This document shows positions 1 through 5,927 of a stretch of DNA of 16,362 bases, one piece after another; the first letter of the stretch is position 1, and each line of letters opens with the position of its first letter. Source of the DNA: an uncultured Lachnospiraceae bacterium. Lineage in GTDB: Bacteria; Bacillota; Clostridia; Lachnospirales; Lachnospiraceae. The translations under genes and the position numbers were made by a program. The DNA lies in contig CAJUHQ010000082.1 of assembly GCA_910586095.1 (NCBI GenBank), forward strand, positions 1-16,362, given 5' to 3'. The notes under the pieces are model-generated. The model searched no databases and had not been told where the DNA came from. It saw nothing but the letters and a program-made list of their open reading frames with translations.

Positions 1-60
1 AAATTTACTTTTAAAACTCCCCTCACAAAAGGCATCTTCCTCATGTTCCCAATCGATCAT
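1..60 (-). CDS. possible 5' end of an unidentified gene, cut by the window edge
   Basis: An ATG at 60-58 is preceded by a good ribosome binding site (GGAGGG, nine bases upstream of the start after GGAGG), and the frame stays open for 20 codons to the window edge. The visible peptide begins MIDWEHEEDAFCEG and is acidic at first. I do not recognise it. It would be transcribed divergently from tatD. A second frame, ATG at 121 to a stop at 41, overlaps this start but has no ribosome binding site. Too little is visible to assign a family, and the call rests on the start signal alone. Confidence 0.35.
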   Translation of the reverse strand, partial: MIDWEHEEDAFCEGSFKSKF

Positions 61-246
61 AGAATTTTCCCTCCATAAAAATTACCCTTTTTGCAGAATC
101 CTGATCTATATACTCGATCATAAAATAGTTGCCTGTTGCTTGCAATGTATTTTTATAAGCCCGTTTTTAGTGGGTACACAATTCCGAAAAGGGAGAAAAT
201 AGTTGCGTTTTTATTTTATCACACATTTAAAGAAATGAAAATAGCA

Positions 247-275
247 TAGTAAAAATAAGATTGATCTGCTATAAT
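247..275 (+). promoter_or_regulatory. candidate tatD promoter with extended -10
   Basis: TGCTATAAT at 267-275 is a perfect TATAAT hexamer with the TGn extension that can compensate for a poor -35. The -35 position at a 17-base spacing reads TAGTAA, which is weak. The start codon of tatD lies about 75 bases downstream. This is inferred from consensus only. Confidence 0.4.
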
Positions 276-349
276 TTATATGCAAATGATTTATATTTGG
301 AGTTTCAATGTGAAGTCTATATTTTATAAAAAGGAAAGGGCAGCCACTC

Positions 350-1135
350 ATGCAGATCAATTATTATGATATTGGATTAAATTTATTTTGCAAGCAGTTT
401 CCTGATCCAGAGGCGATCATACAGGAAGCAAAAAAGAATAAAGTATGCTGTATCCTCACTGGCACAGATACAAATGAAAACAAGAAAATCAATGATTTTG
501 TCCAGTCACATGCTGTCTTTGGAACAGCGGGTATACATCCGCACAATGCCGACCGCGCACGTCAGGAAGACTTTCAACTGATTGAACAGTTATTGTGCCA
601 AAACAAAAAAATTGTTGCTGTAGGAGAATGTGGTTTAGATTATGATCGGATGTTTTCTACAAAAGAAAATCAGATACGATGTCTAGAAAAACAAATTGTT
701 CTTGCAGAAAAATTAAATAAGCCACTATTTCTTCATGAGCGCAGCGCGTCAGAGGATTTTATCAAACGGTTCAAAAAACATCCTGGGATTTGTCAAAAAT
801 CGGTTGTACATTGCTTTACAGGAGATAAAGAAACTGTCAACAAGTATCTTTCAATGGGATTTTCTATTGGTATTACTGGATGGATTTGCGATGACCGCCG
901 TGCAAAACAACTGCGTGAAGCTGTCAGAAGTATTCCTCTTGATAAAATTTTAGTAGAAACAGATGCTCCTTATTTAACCCCAAAAAACGTTCAGGGTCTA
1001 GATAGAACAAATGTTCCGTGGAATATTGTACATGTTGTCAAAACACTCGCACTTTATATGAATGTGTCTGAAGATGTGTTGATCGAGTATACAAGAAAAA
1101 ATACAGAAAGATTATTTGATCTGACAATCGAGTAA
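350..1135 (+). CDS. tatD: TatD family metal-dependent hydrolase / DNase
   Basis: This is a predicted cytoplasmic metal-dependent hydrolase with a TIM-barrel fold; characterised family members have 3'-5' exonuclease activity on DNA. The 261-residue length fits the family. It opens with YYDIGLNLF, which matches the E. coli TatD type (FDIGVNL), rather than the HxH start of the YcfH/YabD branch. Metal-ligand motifs are present in order: GIHPH (about residues 61-65), GECGLD (92-97), FLHER (127-131), VHCFTG (153-158) and ETDAPYL (203-209). The region GITGWICDDRR also matches the E. coli protein closely. The ATG at 350 is the first of the frame; a weak AAAGG lies about ten bases upstream. It is the only confident plus-strand gene and converges with the minus-strand block at a shared hairpin. 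Confidence 0.93.
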   Translation: MQINYYDIGLNLFCKQFPDPEAIIQEAKKNKVCCILTGTDTNENKKINDFVQSHAVFGTAGIHPHNADRARQEDFQLIEQLLCQNKKIVAVGECGLDYDRMFSTKENQIRCLEKQIVLAEKLNKPLFLHERSASEDFIKRFKKHPGICQKSVVHCFTGDKETVNKYLSMGFSIGITGWICDDRRAKQLREAVRSIPLDKILVETDAPYLTPKNVQGLDRTNVPWNIVHVVKTLALYMNVSEDVLIEYTRKNTERLFDLTIE

Positions 1136-1155
1136 AAATAGACTTTTCAATATCA

Positions 1156-1198
1156 AACGTGGAAGGTTCTAGTTATATACAAAGAAACCTTCCACGTT
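1156..1198. terminator. symmetric hairpin, likely bidirectional terminator
   Basis: AACGTGGAAGGTT at 1156-1168 is the perfect reverse complement of AACCTTCCACGTT at 1186-1198, giving a 13-bp stem with a 17-base loop. It starts 20 bases after the tatD stop and ends 22 bases before the stop of the convergent 47-codon gene. The flanks are moderately T-rich on either strand rather than carrying a clean T-run. The position between two convergent genes supports a shared terminator. Confidence 0.75.
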
Positions 1199-1220
1199 CA
1201 TATTGTTTATCATTATTCTA

Positions 1221-1364
1221 CTATATACCTGTGGATTCTTCCTTGGTTTTTGGCTTCCATATTTTCACGCCAATATATCCGCCAATGCCTGAAACCACTG
1301 CTATTACTGCAAATGTCAATAAATACGAAAGCAACATTCTAATAAATTCTATTAAATTAGACAT
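1221..1364 (-). CDS. 47-aa single-pass membrane microprotein, function unknown
   Basis: This short gene has an ATG at 1364, a strong ribosome binding site GGAGG at 1372-1376 (seven-base spacing) and a TAG stop at 1221. The protein starts MSNLIEFIRMLLSYLL and ends KIWKPKTKEESTGI. Residues 10-34 form one hydrophobic segment with a glycine-rich GIGGYIG near its end. The tail is lysine-rich, so the positive-inside rule suggests N-out, C-in. Short clostridial membrane proteins of this layout are common and sometimes carry unreliable automatic names; I assign no function. It lies 99 bases after rnhA, and a sporulation-like promoter (1419-1448) sits just upstream, hinting at expression in the sporulating cell. 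The reading frame, start signal and hydropathy make it likely to be real. Confidence 0.75.
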   Translation of the reverse strand: MSNLIEFIRMLLSYLLTFAVIAVVSGIGGYIGVKIWKPKTKEESTGI

Positions 1365-1386
1365 ACTATTTCCTCCATTCTTGCAA

Positions 1387-1451
1387 AAACATATGAAAAG
1401 TTCTTAACAAAACCGTCTATTCTATCAATTTTAGAACTAAACATATGAAAA
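1387..1451. repeat. 13-bp direct repeat pair flanking a 6-bp inverted repeat
   Basis: AAACATATGAAAA occurs at 1387-1399 and again at 1439-1451, 52 bases apart. Between them lie AGTTCT and its complement AGAACT (about 1399-1404 and 1432-1437). The upstream copy, read on the minus strand, supplies the -35-like TCATATG of the candidate promoter for the 47-codon gene. The repeat may be regulatory or chance in AT-rich DNA. Confidence 0.55.
1419..1448 (-). promoter_or_regulatory. candidate sigma-E/sigma-K-type sporulation promoter
   Basis: On the minus strand, TCATATG (1448-1442) matches six of seven positions of the Bacillus sigma-E -35 consensus. After a 15-base spacer comes GATAGAAT (1426-1419), matching six of eight positions of the -10 CATACAnT. 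Extended by one base it also fits the sigma-K -10 (CATAnnnTA) except for the first base. The 47-codon gene starts about 50 bases downstream. Consensus matching in AT-rich DNA is weak evidence, but the same TCATATGTTTA 11-mer recurs in front of spoIVA. Confidence 0.4.
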
Positions 1452-1463
1452 ACTATATTCTTA

Positions 1464-1955
1464 TCATACCACTTTTCCAACAATATCGTCAAGTAGGTTC
1501 TTTGGATCAGATGCATCTGCCGCTGTAGTTGCCAGTACATCACATCGCTCATTTTCAGGATGTCCTGCGTGTCCCTTAACCCAGGTAAATTTGACATGGT
1601 GAGATTGTTTTGCACGCAAAAGCCGCTGCCATAAATCAATATTTTTAACTTCCTGCCCTGTACTATTGCGCCAATTTCTTTTTAGCCATCCTTGAACCCA
1701 ATTTTGGTTAAAAGCATCTGTCACATATTTTGAATCGGATATCACTTCCACTTCACATGGTTTTGTGAGTGCCTCAAGCCCTACAATCACAGCCATCAAC
1801 TCCATACGATTATTCGTCGTTTTTTTGTATCCTGCTGAATATTCTCGCTCATGAAGTTCTCCCTTGCTGTCCACATATTGAAGCACACAACCATATCCGC
1901 CTGGTCCGTCTGGGTTTCCACGTGCAGCTCCATCTGTAAATATTTTTACAAACAT
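1464..1955 (-). CDS. rnhA: ribonuclease HI
   Basis: RNase HI cleaves the RNA strand of RNA-DNA hybrids and removes R-loops and primer remnants in the cytoplasm. The 163-residue length is typical. All four carboxylates of the active site and the assisting histidine can be placed: D8 (FTDGAARGNPG-type start), E52 (NNRMELMAV), D74 (VISDSKYV), H129 in WVKGHAGHPENERCD, and D139. The W-rich stretch WVQGWLKRNWRN around residues 86-97 corresponds to the basic substrate-binding region of the E. coli enzyme. The ATG at 1955 has AAAGGAG upstream, but with a long 13-base spacer, as in three other genes here. It follows the MutS-like gene by 54 bases and may be cotranscribed with it. Confidence 0.95.
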   Translation of the reverse strand: MFVKIFTDGAARGNPDGPGGYGCVLQYVDSKGELHEREYSAGYKKTTNNRMELMAVIVGLEALTKPCEVEVISDSKYVTDAFNQNWVQGWLKRNWRNSTGQEVKNIDLWQRLLRAKQSHHVKFTWVKGHAGHPENERCDVLATTAADASDPKNLLDDIVGKVV

Positions 1956-2009
1956 GCTAATAACTAAGCTCCTTTCTCAACCTGCAACAACTATACCTGC
2001 ATACGCTAT

Positions 2010-3707
2010 TTAATTTATAAATGTCCATTCCCTATTTTCTAGAAATCTACCTGCCATACGCTCCGCCCTTTCAACAATATTTTTGGAAAGTCCTATAATT
2101 TCTAGAAGTTTAATCGCATTTCGAGTGTGTGCTCTCCCCTCAAGAAGTCTGTATGAAAATAGCACATCGCCATCTCTTACTTCCTCCTCAAAATGAAAAT
2201 TGTCATACTCCTTTTCAAGCAAGTGTGTCAGTTCTATATCATGTGTTGCCGCAAAACAAATTGTGTTTTTGTAGGAGAGCGATTCTAAAATCTGAGCTGA
2301 CGCTGCTATTCGCTCTACTGTATTGGTCCCTCGCAGCACTTCATCGACAAAACATAAAAGTGGATTGGACTGTTTGGCATCTGCTGCATCAATAATCCGT
2401 TTGAGTGCTTTAATTTCCACAATATAATAACTTTCGCCCTGATCCAAATTGTCACGCAGCGCCATAGAGGAATAAATTCTAAAATAATTTCCACAGTACG
2501 CTCTTGCTGTACATGTGTGTATAGTTTGCGCAAGAATCGCATTGATGGCAGCAGTTTTCAAAAAAGTAGACTTACCAGATGCGTTAGAACCTGTAACAAT
2601 CATTCCTCTGTTTTGGTCAAAACTGTTGGCTATAGGATTATCAATACAAGGATGAAAACCATCTTGCAAAGAAAATTGAAGTAATTTTTCATCCGTCAAC
2701 ACAGGGGTGCAATAATAAGGTAAGGCAGCACGAAAATATCCAATAGAAATCACTGCATCCAAATATCCAATGTTATCTGTAAGTCGCATAATCGCTGGTC
2801 TATTTTTCTGTACCATATAAAGCATTTGATTAAAACGAATGATGTCAATATGGGTGAGCATTTTAATATAGTCAAAAAGCAATTCATCCATACTGCCCGC
2901 AGAGACATTCATCATAAGAACCATTCTTGAATTTTTATCAAAATCTTTAAACTTTTTCCGGTTTTCCTGTAAGGAAGTAGTATACTCTCCCAATTCAGCA
3001 GAATATCCCATTTTCAAGATACTATCAGCGCATTTAATCATGCGCATAATATAAGAAAATGTGGTGACGTAAGGCGCCGCAATCCCCTTTTCTTTCATAT
3101 AAGTGACAATATTCATACAAGCGACTGCAATTACCAGAGGAACGCCAAGAGATGCCTTTACAAAAATCAATGCTATAGAAACAACCAAAAGCAAGATACA
3201 TCCATAGTGAGGTAGATTGCTGCGAACCCCTAATTTATCTAAATAGTCTAAATAGTCAAACAATGCATATTTTCCAGTGTTGCCAAGTTCATGGAGAAGC
3301 ATCATTGTATCAAGTCGTTCTTTTTCATGCTCCATCATATAATGAATATGTTTTTCCATATAGTCCTGTCGGCCTTCTTTGTCACAAAGTATAGGCTGTC
3401 TAAGCATTGCATACAAATATTCTTCTCCTGAAGAGGACTGTGTAAAATTTATACGCTCAAATACGGTATCCATACTCAAGTCATTCCAGGTAATTGCATC
3501 AATATCATTTTCTTGCTGTCTGTGCATATAAAATCTTGCTATTCGATCTAATTGTTCTGGTGTATACGTTTTGTCAGAAAAGTGTCCATAAAGTGTTCTT
3601 AACCGTTCTCTATAGGCTTGTTTACTTTTTTTCTCCTCTATTGAACCACGTATCATCACATACAAGAATACAGCAAAAAGCACTATCAAGAATACAAGCA
3701 TCTCCAT
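2010..3707 (-). CDS. membrane-anchored MutS-like ATPase
   Basis: This is a MutS-related protein of 565 residues, shorter than true MutS (about 850) or MutS2 (about 780). It lacks the N-terminal mismatch-recognition domain and any Smr nuclease domain. The C-terminal ATPase is intact: Walker A GSNASGKST at 373-381, Walker B LLCFVDE at 450-456, the dimer-interface stretch RGTNTVERIAAS at 459-470, and ATHD at 487-490. The N-terminus carries a hydrophobic segment (residues 2-20), and two more lie at about 168-186 and 188-205, so it is probably membrane bound with the ATPase in the cytoplasm. The role of this family is not established and mismatch repair should not be assumed. The start is ATG with GGGAG seven bases upstream. 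It lies 52 bases downstream of cdd. Confidence 0.85.
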   Translation of the reverse strand: MEMLVFLIVLFAVFLYVMIRGSIEEKKSKQAYRERLRTLYGHFSDKTYTPEQLDRIARFYMHRQQENDIDAITWNDLSMDTVFERINFTQSSSGEEYLYAMLRQPILCDKEGRQDYMEKHIHYMMEHEKERLDTMMLLHELGNTGKYALFDYLDYLDKLGVRSNLPHYGCILLLVVSIALIFVKASLGVPLVIAVACMNIVTYMKEKGIAAPYVTTFSYIMRMIKCADSILKMGYSAELGEYTTSLQENRKKFKDFDKNSRMVLMMNVSAGSMDELLFDYIKMLTHIDIIRFNQMLYMVQKNRPAIMRLTDNIGYLDAVISIGYFRAALPYYCTPVLTDEKLLQFSLQDGFHPCIDNPIANSFDQNRGMIVTGSNASGKSTFLKTAAINAILAQTIHTCTARAYCGNYFRIYSSMALRDNLDQGESYYIVEIKALKRIIDAADAKQSNPLLCFVDEVLRGTNTVERIAASAQILESLSYKNTICFAATHDIELTHLLEKEYDNFHFEEEVRDGDVLFSYRLLEGRAHTRNAIKLLEIIGLSKNIVERAERMAGRFLENREWTFIN

Positions 3708-3759
3708 TATTTAACTCCCATCTGCCCACTAAAACAAGCATATAAACAGTTACGTATTG

Positions 3760-4170
3760 TTAAATTAAATTTGCAGGCCCAAATCCATTGGGAAGCAATT
3801 CGGATAATGTACATTCTACATAGTTATCCATTGAAATAGCTGTAATTATTTTAAAATGTTCTGGATGACAAAACTCCATCATAACTTGTCTACATACACC
3901 ACAAGGATATGCATATGTTGTGAGTTCTTCTTGATGACCACCCACAATGGCAATTGCTTCAAATTCGCGTTCTCCTTCACTGATAGCTTTAAAAAAGGCT
4001 GTGCGCTCTGCGCAATTTGTTGGTGTATAGGCGGCATTTTCTATATTACAGCCTTGATAGACCTTTCCTGACTTAGATAAAAGTGCAGCGCCTACTTTAT
4101 AATTAGAATAAGGTACATAGGCTTTATTCCTTGCCTCCAATGCTAGACAAATTAATTTCTCATTCTCCAT
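3760..4170 (-). CDS. cdd: cytidine deaminase
   Basis: Cytidine deaminase hydrolyses cytidine and deoxycytidine to uridine and deoxyuridine in pyrimidine salvage. The 136-residue length fits the small homotetrameric Bacillus-type enzyme. The zinc site is complete: C53 in TNCAERTA with the proton-shuttling E55, and C90 and C93 in PCGVCRQ. The substrate-binding start YVPYSNYKVGAAL (residues 18-30) and GCNIENAAYTPT (40-51) are also present. The ATG at 4170 has GGAG six bases upstream. It follows the winged-helix gene by 43 bases and precedes the MutS-like gene, all on the same strand. In many Firmicutes cdd sits near era and other housekeeping genes, so its placement directly after a methylase module may reflect insertion of that module upstream. 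Confidence 0.95.
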   Translation of the reverse strand: MENEKLICLALEARNKAYVPYSNYKVGAALLSKSGKVYQGCNIENAAYTPTNCAERTAFFKAISEGEREFEAIAIVGGHQEELTTYAYPCGVCRQVMMEFCHPEHFKIITAISMDNYVECTLSELLPNGFGPANLI

Positions 4171-4213
4171 TTTAATCTCCTATGCTGCTAGAATACCCTT
4201 TTGTTATAAAATA

Positions 4214-4468
4214 TTATTTTAAGTACCATTTGCGGTTTCTTTCACCTTCTGTATACACTTTTTCAGCAAGAGTGTTATGACTTTTTATATTTCTTACTTT
4301 CTGTGAAAATTTGTCATCACATCGATTGTCAAGGATCTCTAAATCTTCACCACTTGGTTTCATTATTTTTCTTGACTCTTCTATTAGCTCTGATGTTCTA
4401 ATTCCTGGAGCTTTACGAATAATGTCTAACACAACAACTGCAATTTCTTCTTCTGAATAACAACTCAT
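4214..4468 (-). CDS. small winged-helix protein of the restriction-endonuclease-associated type
   Basis: An 84-residue protein with ATG at 4468 and a strong GGAGG ribosome binding site six bases upstream. It begins with a helical segment (EEEIAVVVLDIIRKAPGIRT), continues to DDKFSQKVRNIKSHNTL (about residues 51-67) and ends in a wing-like GERNRKWYLK. The pattern of a D-x-R/K-F-x-Q-x-V-R-N helix followed by S-H-x-T-L and a terminal W-Y resembles DNA-binding modules attached to several restriction endonucleases. That assignment is from memory of the motif, not a search. It has its own stop and no nuclease domain follows. It lies 137 bases downstream of the Dam-type gene on the same strand. It could be an accessory DNA-binding or control protein, or a surviving domain of a lost restriction enzyme. 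Confidence 0.7.
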   Translation of the reverse strand: MSCYSEEEIAVVVLDIIRKAPGIRTSELIEESRKIMKPSGEDLEILDNRCDDKFSQKVRNIKSHNTLAEKVYTEGERNRKWYLK

Positions 4469-4541
4469 ATTAATCCTCCCTGCCGTCTTTAGCGGCTTAC
4501 ATTTTGTTTGTTTTATGAAAATCTTCTTTTCACCATACGGC

Positions 4542-4565
4542 CTGAAATGGTATAAACTATTTCAG
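4542..4565. other. 7-bp inverted repeat between the methylase and winged-helix genes
   Basis: CTGAAAT at 4542-4548 pairs with ATTTCAG at 4559-4565 across ten bases. It lies between the dam stop and the winged-helix start, about 75 bases before the latter. It has no T-run on the minus strand, so it is more like an operator or a weak RNA hairpin than a terminator. No factor is assigned. Confidence 0.35.
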
Positions 4566-4605
4566 TAATTGTATGATGTGAGTTTTGTTTAAATCTTTTT
4601 TGTAC

Positions 4606-5778
4606 TTATATCGCATAATTGGTAATTAAAAGATGTTCAGCATCTTTATCATTTCGATCTTGAAAACTCACAACATATTTCTTGTCAAATTTCTCGATAT
4701 ACAATCGTTCACCATTAGCTGTTTTTTGCCCCTCAACATACAATTCTTTAATAAAATCTGTATTTTTTATAATCAGCATAAACTTTGCCAGACAATGATT
4801 GATTAAAAAATCTGCCAAACGGCATTGGTCTTTCTTTTCAAACGTATTTTTGGCATAGGTACTAAACTCTGTATCATAAGGGGGATCGACAAAAACAAAA
4901 TCATCTTTTTGTGGTAGATGTATCTTAAAAAAATCATCAAAGTCCATACTTTCTATCACAGTGTGTTGAAGTTGTTCAATAAGTGTTTGATCTGTAAAAT
5001 ATTGTATCTTTTTCGCAATAGATTTTTTATTATAAGAGATCCCACCATAAGGAACATTAAATTTTCCTTGTTTGTTATATCGAAACATTGATGCGTAACA
5101 AAATTCGCGCACAAAGAAATAAATCGCGGTTGCAAATGAAATATTAATTGACAGATCTTTAATGTGATTATACAAATATCTAAAATGCATATAAAATGCA
5201 TTTTTAAATGCACCCTCTATATTTCGAACAATATCCTCCAAAATCAAATCGCCCTTTTTCGACTCAAGTGCTCTCATCCGAATCATTTTATTTTGAATAC
5301 TTTTATTGAATTCTACCACAAAATTGCTAATTGCTATATTGAAATTTCTGTTTAAGAGTCCACCAAATTCTTGTGCATTTTTAAACATAAATTCGGAAAT
5401 GATATCATCAAGCCCTACTTGATCCACAGCATCTATTTTATAGTTTTTGTAAGTATGAACCCATTCTTCTGCATGATTTTCCATGACTTGTCCTATTTGT
5501 AACCAGTACTGATCTATATCGCGAAGTTTTTGCAAAAATATGGCATCCTGTATTTTTATCATACGATATAAATCAATAAGTTCCGCTGATTTGTCATTAA
5601 TATAATATGCATCACTATCCAGTGAAAAATACACTGCCCCACCCCCAACAAACGGTTCATAATACTGTTTACACTGTTTGGGTAGACGTGGTAAGATGTA
5701 TTTTAATTCTTTCTCTTTTCCACCTGGATATTTCATCAAAGGAGGCAACTTTTCACTTTTTTCTTGTATTATACTCAT
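4606..5778 (-). CDS. Dam-type (D12 class) DNA adenine N6-methyltransferase
   Basis: The enzyme transfers a methyl group from S-adenosylmethionine to adenine N6 in DNA. The class order is clear: KYPGGK (about residue 16, motif X), YYEPFVGGGAVYF (motif I, cofactor binding), the RYNKQGKFNVPYGG recognition-domain signature, the catalytic FVDPPYDTEFS (motif IV), and a C-terminal HLLITNY. At 390 residues it is longer than E. coli Dam (278). The extra length lies mainly between motif I and the RYNKQGKFN signature. GATC specificity is common in this class but is not proven here. I start at ATG 5778 because GGGAG sits six bases upstream; a TTG 12 bases earlier overlaps that ribosome binding site. No endonuclease gene is adjacent, only the winged-helix protein downstream. 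Confidence 0.9.
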   Translation of the reverse strand: MSIIQEKSEKLPPLMKYPGGKEKELKYILPRLPKQCKQYYEPFVGGGAVYFSLDSDAYYINDKSAELIDLYRMIKIQDAIFLQKLRDIDQYWLQIGQVMENHAEEWVHTYKNYKIDAVDQVGLDDIISEFMFKNAQEFGGLLNRNFNIAISNFVVEFNKSIQNKMIRMRALESKKGDLILEDIVRNIEGAFKNAFYMHFRYLYNHIKDLSINISFATAIYFFVREFCYASMFRYNKQGKFNVPYGGISYNKKSIAKKIQYFTDQTLIEQLQHTVIESMDFDDFFKIHLPQKDDFVFVDPPYDTEFSTYAKNTFEKKDQCRLADFLINHCLAKFMLIIKNTDFIKELYVEGQKTANGERLYIEKFDKKYVVSFQDRNDKDAEHLLITNYAI

Positions 5779-5808
5779 TGTAACTCCCAAATCTCTAAAG
5801 AAAGAAAC

Positions 5809-5823
5809 GTCTGCTATGCAGAC
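5809..5823. terminator. short hairpin in the dam leader
   Basis: GTCTGC (5809-5814) and GCAGAC (5818-5823) form a perfect 6-bp stem with a three-base loop. On the minus strand it is followed by GTTTCTTT, so it could act as a weak terminator for spoIVA read-through or as a leader hairpin about 30 bases before the dam start. Confidence 0.4.
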
Positions 5824-5835
5824 TTATATTATAAC

Positions 5836-5885
5836 TATCAAGCAAATCTAAGGCTGTAAAAATACAACCTTAGATTTGCTTGATA
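5836..5885. terminator. 22-bp hairpin downstream of spoIVA
   Basis: Arms 5836-5857 and 5864-5885 are complementary at 21 of 22 positions, with the one mismatch near the six-base loop. It begins 42 bases after the spoIVA stop, where a terminator is expected. The stem is unusually long and AT-rich, and no T-run follows on the minus strand; the T-rich flank (TTTGTTTTTATT) is on the plus-strand side. It could equally be a small palindromic insertion at the edge of the methylase module. Confidence 0.55.
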
Positions 5886-5927
5886 ATATTTGTTTTTATT
5901 GATGATCCCAACTATATGATTTGATAT

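Noticed and set aside
41..121. 26-codon minus-strand frame overlapping the partial gene at the left edge
   Set aside because: It has no ribosome binding site and ends inside the better-supported frame starting at 60; it could be a leader peptide but nothing shows this.
350..400. TatD lacking the usual N-terminal HxH metal motif, suggesting inactivation
   Set aside because: E. coli TatD itself starts FDIGVNL without HxH, and the other metal-ligand motifs are intact.
4469..4605. Degraded endonuclease between the methylase and the winged-helix gene
   Set aside because: The gap is only 137 bases, has no coding-like frame in the visible sequence and contains only short inverted repeats.
5779..5790. 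TTG start for the methylase giving four extra residues
   Set aside because: The extra codons overlap the GGGAG that fits ATG 5778 with normal spacing.
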